A stretch of DNA of 64,000 nucleotides from Rhodococcus sp. IEGM 1379 (GTDB lineage: Bacteria; Actinomycetota; Actinomycetes; Mycobacteriales; Mycobacteriaceae), in assembly GCF_030056815.1 (NCBI RefSeq), contig NZ_JASHKR010000012.1:57118-121117 (forward strand), given 5' to 3'. The translations under genes and the position numbers were made by a program. The notes under the pieces were generated by a model that did not search any database, was not told the DNA's origin, and saw only the letters and a program-made list of their open reading frames with translations. Shown one piece after another: positions 55,654 to 64,000 of the stretch; position 1 is the first letter of the stretch, and each line of letters opens with the position of its first letter.

Positions 55654-56057
55654 AAATCAAACTGACAAGCTTGTTCGTCGACGACCAGCGAGCAGCCCTC
55701 GCCTTCTACACGGACGTGCTCGGCTTCACGAAGCATCATGACATTCCGCTCGGCGCCGACTCCTGGCTCACCGTCAAATCACCGGAATGGCCCGACGGCC
55801 CAGAGCTCCTGCTTGAACCCGCGAAACACCCCGCCGTCAAGCCGTACCGCGATGCGCTTGCCGAGGAAGGCATTCCGCTCGCACAGTTCGCAGTCGACGA
55901 CGTCGAGGCCGAATATGCCCGACTGACAAATTTGGGTGTTGTGTTCACTCAGCAACCGACTGATATCGGCACCGCCGTCGTAGCCGTCTTCGACGACACC
56001 TGCGGCAACCTCATCCAGCTCATCGCCATGAAGCCGGATGCGAACCCCGATCACTGA
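55650..56057 (+). CDS. VOC-family (glyoxalase/bleomycin-resistance) protein
   Basis: 135 residues with two beta-alpha-beta-beta-beta repeats. SLFVDDQRAALAFYTDVLGFTKHHDIPLG is the first repeat and AEYARLTNLGVVFTQQPTDIG with AVFDDTCGNLIQLI the second, whose Glu is replaced by Gln in NLIQLI; this may alter metal binding. Possibly a resistance or isomerase enzyme. Abuts the convergent CDF gene with no gap. Confidence 0.9.
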   Translation: MKIKLTSLFVDDQRAALAFYTDVLGFTKHHDIPLGADSWLTVKSPEWPDGPELLLEPAKHPAVKPYRDALAEEGIPLAQFAVDDVEAEYARLTNLGVVFTQQPTDIGTAVVAVFDDTCGNLIQLIAMKPDANPDH

Positions 56058-57077
56058 TCACTCCCGATGCGTAGAACTCGCCGAACCGTGCGCTGGATAG
56101 GCGTGAACTAGCGCGCTCGACAGTTTCGGAACTGCGTGTGTCAGTGAATGTTCCGCGTTGTGCGCAATCGCGTGGGCTTCGGCGAGCGTCGAACGAGGAT
56201 CGATGTCGAGTTCCGCATCGGCATGCAATCGGTGTCCGATCCACCGCATCTTCAGTCCGCGAACCCCAAGGACACCCGGTTCGAGCTCCAGTGCCCGTTG
56301 GGCCTCGTCAACCAACTCGGGTTCGACGCCGTCCATGAGGCGTCGGAACACATCGCGAGCCGCCGAACGCAAAACAGCCACGATGGCAACCGTGATGACG
56401 AGGCCGATAATCGGATCCGCCAACGGAAACCCGAGGGCAACTCCCCCAGCACCCAACAGAACTGCCAGTGATGTGAATCCGTCGGTGCGAGCATGTAATC
56501 CGTCGGCAATCAGTGCAGCAGAACCGATCTGCCTCCCGACTCGGATCCGGTACAACGCGACCAACTCGTTGCCGATGAAGCCGACCAGGCCCGCTGCCGC
56601 GACCCAACCCAGATGTTCGACCTCCACGGGATTGATCAATCGCCGAACCGCTTCAACGCCCGCTATCAGCGCAGAAATCGCGATCATGACAAGCACGAAC
56701 AGTCCGGCCAAATCCTCGGCGCGGCCGAAGCCGTAGGTGTAGCGACGCGTCGCCGCACGCGTGCCAAGCGCGAAAGCAATCCACAGAGGTATCGCGGTCA
56801 ATGCGTCGGAAAAGTTGTGAATGGTGTCCGCTAACAACGCCACTGAACCCGAAATCGCCACGATCGCGACTTGCGCGACGGCCGTGACACCCAGAACGAC
56901 AAGACTGATCTTGACGGCTCGAATGCCGATCTCACTCGATTCGAGTGCCTCGTCCACGCTGTCAGTCGCGTCGTGACTGTGCGGCGAGAAGACCTCCCGA
57001 ACGGCGGATCGGAAGCCTCTCGACGAGTGACCATGCGAGTGGCCATGCCCATGCATCGTTCTGGGTTCATGAGTCAT
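56058..57077 (-). CDS. Cation diffusion facilitator transporter
   Basis: 339 residues with about six membrane helices. N-terminal His-rich tail HGHGHSHGHSSRG. Metal-site residues: LLADTIHNFSDALT in the second helix and DGLHARTDGFTSL in the fifth, giving the H-x3-D and D-x2-H-x3-D pattern. The cytoplasmic C-terminal domain contains LKMRWIGHRLHADAELDID. It exports Zn2+, Co2+ or a similar ion in exchange for protons. It overlaps the SmtB-type regulator gene by 4 nt. Confidence 0.93.
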   Translation of the reverse strand: MTHEPRTMHGHGHSHGHSSRGFRSAVREVFSPHSHDATDSVDEALESSEIGIRAVKISLVVLGVTAVAQVAIVAISGSVALLADTIHNFSDALTAIPLWIAFALGTRAATRRYTYGFGRAEDLAGLFVLVMIAISALIAGVEAVRRLINPVEVEHLGWVAAAGLVGFIGNELVALYRIRVGRQIGSAALIADGLHARTDGFTSLAVLLGAGGVALGFPLADPIIGLVITVAIVAVLRSAARDVFRRLMDGVEPELVDEAQRALELEPGVLGVRGLKMRWIGHRLHADAELDIDPRSTLAEAHAIAHNAEHSLTHAVPKLSSALVHAYPAHGSASSTHRE

Positions 57078-57487
57078 GATGCACCAACCTCGCCGCCGGT
57101 AGTGCGCGACAGTTCCGGATGGATCTCACGAAGTTCACCGGTGCTGCGATGATGACCCGGCAGTCCCGGCCCGGCATGCTCGGCGTTGAAGACGGCATCC
57201 GTAACCAGTTGGCGCACATGATCATTCTCGAGACGGTAGAACACCGTCGTACCTTCACGGCGGGTGCGAACCAACCGAGCCATACGGAGTTTTGCCAAAT
57301 GCTGCGACACTGACGGCGCCGGCTTGCCGACGCGCTCCGCCAGGTCGTTGACGGATCGTTCTGTGCCGACCAATGCCCACAGAATTTGGACTCGAGTTGC
57401 GTCGGCGAGCATCCGAAAGACCTCGACCACCAAGTCGACCTGATCTTCGGGGAGCTTTCGACGGCAAACACCACTATCTGCGTTCAT
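57074..57487 (-). CDS. ArsR/SmtB-family metalloregulator
   Basis: 137 residues. The winged helix holds VFRMLADATRVQILWALVG and PAPSVSQHLAKLRMARLV. The alpha-5 segment ENDHVRQLVTDAVFNAEHAG has the Asp-x-His ... His spacing of the SmtB/NmtR alpha-5 metal site, and GLPGHHRS supplies more histidines. An N-terminal CRRKLPED adds a cysteine. The ATG at 57487 is preferred over 57517. It should release DNA on metal binding and derepress the adjacent efflux gene. TAGATAGTAGATC around the -10 may be the operator. Confidence 0.91.
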   Translation of the reverse strand: MNADSGVCRRKLPEDQVDLVVEVFRMLADATRVQILWALVGTERSVNDLAERVGKPAPSVSQHLAKLRMARLVRTRREGTTVFYRLENDHVRQLVTDAVFNAEHAGPGLPGHHRSTGELREIHPELSRTTGGEVGAS

Positions 57488-57615
57488 ACATAGATAGTAG
57501 ATCAAGAATGCCGACAATTACGCGCACACAAAGACGATACGTATGCCAAGCTAGCCGTACCGAAAGCCAGCCACCAGCATCAAATGGACACAAACGGCCT
57601 GAGCAGGAGACGACG

Positions 57616-58041
57616 ATGAGTACTGACGACTGGAACGCAGACATCATTGCCACATTCAGAGCTAATGAGGGACAAGTGGGTGGCCCTTTCGAAGGCGCGC
57701 CCATGGTGTTGGTTCATCACCGCGGCCGCAAGTCCAGGCGCGAGTTCATCAGCCCGATGATGTACATGGCCGATGAACAGGATCCCAACACGATCTACGT
57801 TTTTGCATCCAAAGCCGGAGCCCCCACCAACCCCGACTGGTACTACAACCTCGTTGCCGCAGGCCAGGCCGAGGTTGAAGTCGGAACAGAAAAGTACCCG
57901 GTATCAGTGCGCGAAGAGACCGGCGACAAACGCGAGAAAATCTTCGATCTGCAGGCAAGTCGCTACCCAGGCTTCGCCGAATACGCTGCGAAGACTGCCG
58001 GCATCCGCACGATTCCGGTGCTAGCACTTCGCCGCGCTTGA
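57616..58041 (+). CDS. F420/deazaflavin-dependent nitroreductase-family protein (Ddn-like)
   Basis: 141 residues of the split beta-barrel family typical of actinobacteria. VLVHHRGRKSRREFISPMMY and FASKAGAPTNPDWYYNLVAAG are the cofactor-binding signatures. Members use F420H2 to reduce quinones, nitro-compounds or enones; which substrate is unclear. The ATG at 57616 follows GCAGGAGACG. Divergent from the metalloregulator. Confidence 0.88.
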   Translation: MSTDDWNADIIATFRANEGQVGGPFEGAPMVLVHHRGRKSRREFISPMMYMADEQDPNTIYVFASKAGAPTNPDWYYNLVAAGQAEVEVGTEKYPVSVREETGDKREKIFDLQASRYPGFAEYAAKTAGIRTIPVLALRRA

Positions 58042-58115
58042 TGGACGCTCCAGCATTGCCGGATCAGTATCGTTTCTATTCGGAAACGGACTCAACCTCG
58101 ACTATTCAAGACCGA

Positions 58116-58502
58116 TCATCGAATTGACGACGCTCCCGCATGCGACTTTGCATGTCGCCCGAGCATCACGTACCCCAACCAGGATCCGACAACGACAGTT
58201 GCGGCCAGGCCCTGAACAATCGGCTCGATACTCACCGGATAGAAGACTCCGGTGATGTAGTGCGCGATAAATCCGGTGGACGGCAACTCGGAAATGCCGG
58301 CCATTCGGCGAGCCCAATTCTCGAGATTTGTGAGTGGACAGTCGTATCCGATCACCAGCGACCCAGCACCCCAGGCCACCGCAGCGAGGTGAAATGCTAT
58401 GGTACGACGCCATTTCCATGCTACAAATCCGCCAAGCACCACATAGAGAACAAACCCGAAGTGAACGAATACCGTCGCTAGTTCGATGAGTCGATACACC
58501 AT
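58116..58502 (-). CDS. DUF2784 family membrane protein
   Basis: 128 residues with four predicted helices (about 7-30, 35-55, 82-95, 98-120). LATVFVHFGFVLYVVLGGF, GYDCPLTNLENWARRMAG and GFIAHYITGVFYP are the DUF2784 segments. Function unknown; the CPLTNLENW motif is strongly conserved in the family and might bind a ligand or metal. Confidence 0.85.
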   Translation of the reverse strand: MVYRLIELATVFVHFGFVLYVVLGGFVAWKWRRTIAFHLAAVAWGAGSLVIGYDCPLTNLENWARRMAGISELPSTGFIAHYITGVFYPVSIEPIVQGLAATVVVGSWLGYVMLGRHAKSHAGASSIR

Positions 58503-58736
58503 TGTCGTCTCCGCTCGTAGCGCGGAAATCCCGCAACAATCCGGACTATCCCGATGCTAGTCCGCTCAACCGTTCCTTACGCAGCTTCGTCACCGCCGAA
58601 CGCACTCAGCGTTCGAGCAACCAGAAGCAAGGGATCAACTTCGTTGTCCGTCATGACGTTCCCGCAGTGTCGGAAAGTTGTCAGCTCAATCGTTGCGGCA
58701 AATGGACAGTGACTTCCTCACCGGCAACGAGTCGAC
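58503..58736. other. Spacer between DUF2784 gene and hisI
   Basis: About 234 nt with no supported gene, RNA or terminator. It falls at the right edge of the accessory block, beside the conserved hisI gene. Confidence 0.35.
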
Positions 58737-59081
58737 CTATTCAGCAGCGAGCAGTACGTCGGTATCGAAACAGCTGTGCGCGCCGGTGTGGCATGCCGCG
58801 CCTTCCTGATCGACGATGAGCAGGATCGAATCCCCGTCGCAGTCCAGACGTACTTCGTGGACGTACTGGGTGTGGCCCGACGTTTCACCCTTGACCCAGT
58901 ACTGCTGACGCGAACGCGAGTAGTACGTTCCCTTGCGAGTTTCGAGCGTCCGCGCAAGCGCTTCGTCGTCCATCCACGCGACCATCAGCACATCGCCGGT
59001 GGACTTTTCCTGCGCGACCGCGCTGAACAGTCCGGCATCGTTTCGCTTCAGTTTTGCTGCAATCGCGGGATCAAGACTCAT
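58737..59081 (-). CDS. hisI: Phosphoribosyl-AMP cyclohydrolase
   Basis: 114 residues, a stand-alone HisI without the HisE domain, as usual in actinobacteria. It opens the purine ring of phosphoribosyl-AMP in histidine synthesis, with Zn2+ and Mg2+. The segment [15 protein letters not shown] and [18 protein letters not shown], then [15 protein letters not shown] and CHTGAHSCF, which carry the metal-binding Cys and Asp, are all present. The ATG at 59081 is chosen. In M. tuberculosis hisI is near trpE with bcpB between. Confidence 0.95.
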   Translation of the reverse strand: MSLDPAIAAKLKRNDAGLFSAVAQEKSTGDVLMVAWMDDEALARTLETRKGTYYSRSRQQYWVKGETSGHTQYVHEVRLDCDGDSILLIVDQEGAACHTGAHSCFDTDVLLAAE

Positions 59082-59865
59082 ACAATGTTTATACCTCCCG
59101 AACGCTCCGTGTACTGCATTCACCTATCCACTCAGCCTGACCACACTGAGAGCATGCACACCGTCTCGAATGGTTTCAAAATATAACTCAAGCCTGATTT
59201 GATCGCCACAATGATTCAAATCACATTTTCTTGCGCCAAGTTGAATTCTCAGACGCGCCGTTAAATTCACCCTGGAATTCACCCTTCCGAAGATTAGGTG
59301 ACAATGCGATTTTCACCAATACAAATGAGGGCCCTTCAACCTCGAGCAGGCAATCCTGACCGGGGTCATTTGGCGTGGCTGACATGGCAAGCCATACCGA
59401 AACACATCCCCTACTTGATGATCGAATCAGTTTGCGCTGGAACAAAACTCGCTGGAGATGCCGAGAAGGCTGCGGTGACCGACCCCACCCGCCGACCTAA
59501 CAGTGCCTACCCGAATGTTGGGGCTGCGACAACCCACAGCGACCGCCCGAACTCGATCAGAACGCGGTGAAACTGCCGTATTTGTCGCGTTTTGGTTTGG
59601 ACCAACCGGTCGAGTTATATTCGATTATCACGGCCTCACCTAGAGCGGGCCGTAGGGTGGCGCTGCCGAGTACGACTTTGGTGATGCCACCCGGGGGCAG
59701 TCGCAAGCTGTTCTCGGGCCCGTAAGTAATTGACCGTGAACCATTGGTGCTCATATCGAGACCACAAGAGTGGGACACGTCTGTTCCGAGCGTTCCCGTG
59801 AGCCAGTTCAGCAGCCTCAGACACGCAGCATAAATCATGTGCGTGTTCAACGAAAGGTGCACCTC
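59082..59865. other. AT-richer spacer between hisI and adhesin gene
   Basis: About 780 nt, visibly less GC-rich than the rest. It holds TGATTTGA-N13-TCAAATCA (59195-59223), an 8-nt inverted repeat, and two direct copies of AATTCACCC. No convincing RNA gene. A weak minus-strand frame is listed separately. Confidence 0.5.
59557..59862 (-). CDS. Possible small hypothetical protein
   Basis: 101 residues from a GTG at 59862, or 93 from the ATG at 59838. The N-terminal part LRLLNWLTGTLGTDVSHS and the end EAVIIEYNSTGWSKPKRDKY look protein-like but match no known family. It starts next to the divergent adhesin gene. It may be the tail of a degraded gene. Low confidence. Confidence 0.3.
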   Translation of the reverse strand: MHLSLNTHMIYAACLRLLNWLTGTLGTDVSHSCGLDMSTNGSRSITYGPENSLRLPPGGITKVVLGSATLRPALGEAVIIEYNSTGWSKPKRDKYGSFTAF

Positions 59866-62800
59866 ATGCGTAACTATGTCTTCCCGCGTCGCGCCGGAGA
59901 GGGGGTGGTGTCTCGGTGGGCGGCGTTAGGGATGATTGTTGCGGTCATGGCATTGGTCATGTCTTCGTTCTTATTCGCACAGGTTTCCTCGGCCGACGAA
60001 ATCGGGACCTCGGCCACCCCTACTCCGACGCAAACTGTCGAGGTTTCGCCCTCGACAGAGGAGCAGGACTCCACTCCGGCCGCCTCCACGTCGAAGACGC
60101 CAGCCGCGTCCACGACCGAGAAACCCACGTCGGAGAAGTCCACGACCACGACGACGACGCCCACGACGGCGAAGCGGCTGGCCGCGCGCGGACTCAACCC
60201 CGGCATCGATGTGAAGATCACCGACATCAACGTCACGGGCGGTGGGAACGACCAACAGATCAAGGTCGGGGACTCCGTCGAGGTGCACGGTACGTGGGAT
60301 GCGACGAAAGCCACTCCGCAGCCGGGTGACGAGTTCACGATCAAATTCCCTGACGAGTTGAAGCTCGGGGCCAACGCTCCGATCGAACTCAAAGACCCAG
60401 ACGGGACGATTTGGGGCAACTGCGTGCTGGTGGCTGCCACCAACAACATGACCTGTGTGCTCACCGACGCCGTGGTTGGTCGCGAGGACGAGGTGTCCGG
60501 CGAGTTCTTCGTCTACACGAAGGCCGTTGCGTACACCACCTCCGAGACGGTCAACTTCACGATCAACAACGATGTTGTGGCAGTCCCGCTGCCCGGTAGT
60601 GGCGGCATCAGCGACGGCCAGGACATCGGTGTAAGCAAGAAGTCCGGAGTACAGACGCCGGACAAGGCAGCCGTGCGCTGGACCATCGACATCCCCGGCT
60701 CCGAACTGGCCGCTCTGGATGCTGCCGGCACCGGTTCGCTCACCTTGAGTGACACACTCTCGGCCAACATGAAGCTGTGCGACGACGGCCGGCTCAACGC
60801 AAAGCTGCTGTCCGGTCGCCCCGACTACCTCAAGGACGTCGCCGACGGCGTCGCCGTTACTCAGCCTGGAGCTCCGGGTAGCCCGGTCGGCATCGCGATC
60901 ACCAACGGTGCACGCTTCGAGAACGACAAGCTGTACCGCGTCGAGTACACCTCGTGCACGACCAGCGGCGTGATTGATGTTCCCGCGGCTGGCGAGACCG
61001 TCGTCTACGACAACTCCGTGACGATCGGCGGCAAGACGGTGGCTGCGGATGGCGTCGGGCAGACCTGGACGCCGGAGACTAACCCGAAGAAGACCGGCTA
61101 CCTGACCTGGGAGAGCCGCTTTCGCGAAGGCGCCTGGAGCGTCATGCTCCCGGGCACCTTCATCACTCAAAACGCCGGCGAGGTAAAGATCGAGGACACT
61201 CTCGGTGCCGGACATACCGTTTGCGCGACGGGCCTCGACGTGAAGGTCAAGCGAGCCAACCGCGTGAATGGTCCGGATAACTCCGCACCAGCTAGCACCG
61301 ACGTCACCGATCAGTTCAACATCGTCAAGACCGGTGACAGCGCAAACAGCACTTCCTTCACCGTGACGATCACGGCGAAGGATGTCGCCACGATCCGCGC
61401 GGATCAGTACTACTACGTCGAATACAAGTCCTGCCTCACCCAGGCAGGGGTGCCGTCCGCCCCGGAGAAGTTCTCCAACACGGCGACCATCAAGGGTGTG
61501 TCGTACCCTACCGAAGCAGGGGCGCCCACGTTCACTGGCGCGAAGAAGGGCAGCCTCAACACCGAGGCCAAGGACGTCGCCGGCGAGAGTCAGCCGGCCG
61601 GTACCACCCTCGACTGGAAGGTGGAGATCCCCGGACGACACCTCGAGGGCCTCACCGACTCTGCGGTAATCAAGGACAAGTTCAACGGCACCATGACGGT
61701 GTGTGAGGTTGGCAACGACCTCAAGAAGAACCTCAATCTCAAGGTCACTGCACGCGATTTTATCGGTCATGAGAATGTGAACCCGACCCGAGACCTCACC
61801 GCCAAAACCACGGTGACACGTACCGACGACGGGATCGATTTCACCCTCCCGAAGGAGGCCGGGGACTACACCCGTGAGGTGCGGTACTACATCGAGTACA
61901 CCCTGTGCACCACCAGTGGTGGGCTGGACCCGCGCGGCACCGAGTACAACAACTCGATCACCTACGAAGGTGAGACGCTGACTGCTCAGAGTGTCAAGCA
62001 GGAGTGGGGCGGTGGCGGAACCGGACAAGGTGTGACACGCGGTTCGTTCTCACTGGTGAAGGCGAAGTCCGCTATCTCCGAGAAGTTCTCGAATGAGGTC
62101 GAGTTCACGGTGAAGGTCGAGGAGTTTGCCCCAGGAAAGAATCTGGCGGCCGACGCTCCTGACAACTCTTACGACATCAAGGTGAAGGCAGACGGAACTC
62201 CGGTCAGTGGGTTGTACCCGCGCGGCACCGGCTGGCAGATCCGCCTGTCCGAGATCAACCTGCCCACCGTTGATGGCGTCTACTTCGAACAAGGGAAGTT
62301 CGCCGCGACAGCGGGTGTGACGGTCAGCGATAACGGCACCGAAGCGGTGGTCAGCATCGCGCCGAAAAGCAACGTCGCAGTCACGCTGTTCAACACGGCG
62401 AAGCTGGGATCGGCAACGATCACCAAGACAGTCATCGGTGACGGGGCGCGCACGGGCTTCGAGGCATTCACCATCGACGCCGAGATCGACCGCAACAACG
62501 GCGCAGGCAAGGAGAAGCGCCAGTTCACCCTGACCGATAACGGGCACTTCGTACTCGAGAATCTGCCCATCGGAGCGACGGTCACCTTCACCGAGGTGCA
62601 GCCGCTCAACACCGACCTCGTGACGTGGTCGGCGCCGGTGATCACCCCGAAGACGCTCACCATCGGCACCGACGCTGCGGCGAACACGGTCTCCATCACC
62701 AACGAGGCCACCATCACGCAGGGCACTTTCGAGGTGAGCAAGAAGCTCACAGGTACCCAAGCGTTCAACAAGGACGTGCCGGCCAGCTTCGACGTGATCG

Positions 62801-64000
62801 CCACGTGGCTCGATGCGGACAACAACCCGCAGAGCAAGACGCTGACGCTCCCGTCCAACGGCGCCAAGGTTCCGTTCGGTGAGAAGCTGCCAGGCGGCAC
62901 CGAGGTCACACTGACCGAGATGGTTCCGGCAAACGGTAACGGTCTCGCTTACGGCGTCCCCGCATACACCGGGAATGTCAGGATCAATGCGGACAACGCA
63001 GGCGTCGTCACCATCGGCAAGGATCTGGGCCAGGTCGACGTCACCAACCTCATCGACGTCAACGACGGCACACTGCGTATCGCCAAGCAGATCAGCGGCG
63101 AAGCCGCATCGGCCATCGGTGACGACGTGGAGTTCAGCGTCCGGGCGCGTTGGAAGGACGGTGTGGAGTACCGCACCGCAGATCTGATCGTCAAGCAGGG
63201 ACAGTCCACGCCACTGGGCGTCGACCTCCCTGTCGGCACCGAGGTGACCTTCACCGAGACCGGTCGTCCTGATGTTGCGGGCGTTGAATGGGGCACGATC
63301 TCCTGGGGCACCAGTCCGGACGGCGGATCGTGGCTCGTCACGAACCCAGGTGGCACCGCGACGGGCATCGTCTCCGACGACCCGTCCGAGGGTCGTCTGA
63401 TCACGCTGACGAACGAGGCCCTGTGGAAGTTCGCCACCGTCGAGTTCACGAAGTACATCGTCGACGAGGACGGCAACCCCGTTCGCGACACCTTGGACGG
63501 CCTCCCGGCTGGTACTGAATTCGAGGTACGGATCGACGGAATCGACCCGGCGCTCCCCGCCGGAACCGATTTGCCGGCAGTGGGCGAGACCGTCCAGCTC
63601 AATGCCGGAAACAACTGGAGCTGGAAGTCCGACGAGGTGGTGCCGCGGAACACCGTGATCACCTTCTCCGAGGTCGATCCCAAGGCACTGCCCGGTATCG
63701 ATTGGGCGCGGCCGTACTACTACGTGACCGCGGATGCCGGTGACGCCGAGTTCCGCAACACGGTCAAGGCCGTGGCCGGCGAGGAGGCTGTCGTGGAGAT
63801 CCACAACCGCCCGATCCCGACCGCGAACGTCGACATCGACAAGATCGTGACCGGACCCAAGGGCAACCAGGTCACCAAGGACGGATCCACGATCATCCAG
63901 GTGACGGCTACATGGACGGACGTCGACAATGAGGCGCGGTCGTGCGTTCTCGATGTCAAGCCGGGCGCTTCGGTCACTCCGACCGCCCAGTGCGACGCAG
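59866..64000 (+). CDS. Large secreted adhesin-like protein, 3' end outside window
   Basis: The frame stays open for 1378 codons to the window end with no stop. Signal peptide: basic start, hydrophobic core about residues 20-40, cut near VSSA-DE. Then a Thr/Ser/Pro stalk (about 45-105). Residues about 110-720 include three domains marked by YRVEYTSC, YYVEYKSC and YYIEYTLC, spaced about 159 residues, of Ig-like collagen-adhesin plan. From about 725 on, six units of about 115 residues with NEA-type ends and VSKKLTG/IAKQISG/VTKTVIG-like starts match the DUF5979 style. Probably cell-wall attached, by sortase or otherwise. AAGGTG precedes the ATG. Confidence 0.88.
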   Translation, partial: MRNYVFPRRAGEGVVSRWAALGMIVAVMALVMSSFLFAQVSSADEIGTSATPTPTQTVEVSPSTEEQDSTPAASTSKTPAASTTEKPTSEKSTTTTTTPTTAKRLAARGLNPGIDVKITDINVTGGGNDQQIKVGDSVEVHGTWDATKATPQPGDEFTIKFPDELKLGANAPIELKDPDGTIWGNCVLVAATNNMTCVLTDAVVGREDEVSGEFFVYTKAVAYTTSETVNFTINNDVVAVPLPGSGGISDGQDIGVSKKSGVQTPDKAAVRWTIDIPGSELAALDAAGTGSLTLSDTLSANMKLCDDGRLNAKLLSGRPDYLKDVADGVAVTQPGAPGSPVGIAITNGARFENDKLYRVEYTSCTTSGVIDVPAAGETVVYDNSVTIGGKTVAADGVGQTWTPETNPKKTGYLTWESRFREGAWSVMLPGTFITQNAGEVKIEDTLGAGHTVCATGLDVKVKRANRVNGPDNSAPASTDVTDQFNIVKTGDSANSTSFTVTITAKDVATIRADQYYYVEYKSCLTQAGVPSAPEKFSNTATIKGVSYPTEAGAPTFTGAKKGSLNTEAKDVAGESQPAGTTLDWKVEIPGRHLEGLTDSAVIKDKFNGTMTVCEVGNDLKKNLNLKVTARDFIGHENVNPTRDLTAKTTVTRTDDGIDFTLPKEAGDYTREVRYYIEYTLCTTSGGLDPRGTEYNNSITYEGETLTAQSVKQEWGGGGTGQGVTRGSFSLVKAKSAISEKFSNEVEFTVKVEEFAPGKNLAADAPDNSYDIKVKADGTPVSGLYPRGTGWQIRLSEINLPTVDGVYFEQGKFAATAGVTVSDNGTEAVVSIAPKSNVAVTLFNTAKLGSATITKTVIGDGARTGFEAFTIDAEIDRNNGAGKEKRQFTLTDNGHFVLENLPIGATVTFTEVQPLNTDLVTWSAPVITPKTLTIGTDAAANTVSITNEATITQGTFEVSKKLTGTQAFNKDVPASFDVIATWLDADNNPQSKTLTLPSNGAKVPFGEKLPGGTEVTLTEMVPANGNGLAYGVPAYTGNVRINADNAGVVTIGKDLGQVDVTNLIDVNDGTLRIAKQISGEAASAIGDDVEFSVRARWKDGVEYRTADLIVKQGQSTPLGVDLPVGTEVTFTETGRPDVAGVEWGTISWGTSPDGGSWLVTNPGGTATGIVSDDPSEGRLITLTNEALWKFATVEFTKYIVDEDGNPVRDTLDGLPAGTEFEVRIDGIDPALPAGTDLPAVGETVQLNAGNNWSWKSDEVVPRNTVITFSEVDPKALPGIDWARPYYYVTADAGDAEFRNTVKAVAGEEAVVEIHNRPIPTANVDIDKIVTGPKGNQVTKDGSTIIQVTATWTDVDNEARSCVLDVKPGASVTPTAQCDA

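Noticed and set aside
59971..62028. Long minus-strand frame opposite the adhesin gene
   Set aside because: It is antisense to a gene with signal peptide, repeats and ribosome site; the peptide is rich in Arg, His and Gly as expected from a shadow of GC-rich coding DNA.
62050..63804. Second long minus-strand frame opposite the adhesin gene
   Set aside because: Same reason: the plus strand gives clear repeated domains and no start signal supports the minus frame.
1..64000. CRISPR array, rRNA, tRNA or IS element
   Set aside because: No regularly spaced repeats, no RNA-gene core sequence and no transposase with terminal repeats were recognised by eye.

Overview
The window looks like the chromosome of a mycolate-producing actinomycete, most likely Rhodococcus. 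It is GC-rich and genes often overlap by ATGA or GTGA. Several blocks follow Mycobacterium tuberculosis gene order: trpE - membrane protein - trpC - trpB - trpA - lgt, then pyk - tesB, and the cyp51/cyp123 block known there as Rv0763c-Rv0771. The genus is an inference from protein resemblance and gene order; no rRNA or tRNA gene was seen.

Layout. (1) 0.1-17 kb is core metabolism, mostly on the minus strand: an SRPBCC protein, acyl-CoA thioesterase II, pyruvate kinase, both glutamate synthase subunits, a TM2 membrane protein, lgt and trpA-trpB-trpC-membrane protein-trpE, then a plus-strand peroxiredoxin. (2) 17-19.2 kb holds a LigB-type dioxygenase divergent from a MarR regulator, then TetR regulator 1. 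(3) 19.2-38.5 kb is an almost gapless minus-strand run of 18 genes: an SDR, TetR regulator 2, CYP123, an SDR, CYP51, a ferredoxin, an NTF2-like protein, an unknown protein, a FadD19-like CoA ligase, a CYP125-like P450, two YrbE permeases, MceA-F and two Mce-associated proteins. (4) 38.8-44 kb is the divergent plus-strand arm: aldehyde dehydrogenase, SDR, 3-hydroxyisobutyrate-dehydrogenase-like protein, carboxymuconolactone-decarboxylase-like protein and a KstD-like flavoprotein. (5) 44-58.5 kb is mixed accessory content: an ArsR-GNAT fusion, ArsR plus a truncated AHSA1 gene, a two-gene molybdenum hydroxylase with a membrane-anchored ABM-fold protein, a frameshifted DUF222-HNH gene, a giant multicopper oxidase lipoprotein, ArsR-VOC, SmtB-CDF metal efflux, an F420-type reductase and a DUF2784 protein. 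(6) 58.7 kb is hisI. (7) From 59.87 kb to the window end runs the 5' part of a very large secreted adhesin-like gene.

Main idea. Regions 3 and 4 together look like a complete steroid or sterol module: Mce importer, CYP125-type side-chain oxidation, CoA activation, CYP51 with its ferredoxin, and several dehydrogenases. Three near-identical 18-bp sites, at the starts of both TetR genes and in the divergent promoter, tie the locus together. CYP51 is a sterol 14alpha-demethylase, and its role in bacteria that make no sterols has been unclear. This arrangement suggests it works in catabolism of an imported 14alpha-methyl sterol or triterpenoid. In M. tuberculosis hisI and trpE lie close together with the peroxiredoxin gene between them; here about 41.7 kb separates peroxiredoxin from hisI, so regions 2-5 behave like a large insertion in a conserved backbone.
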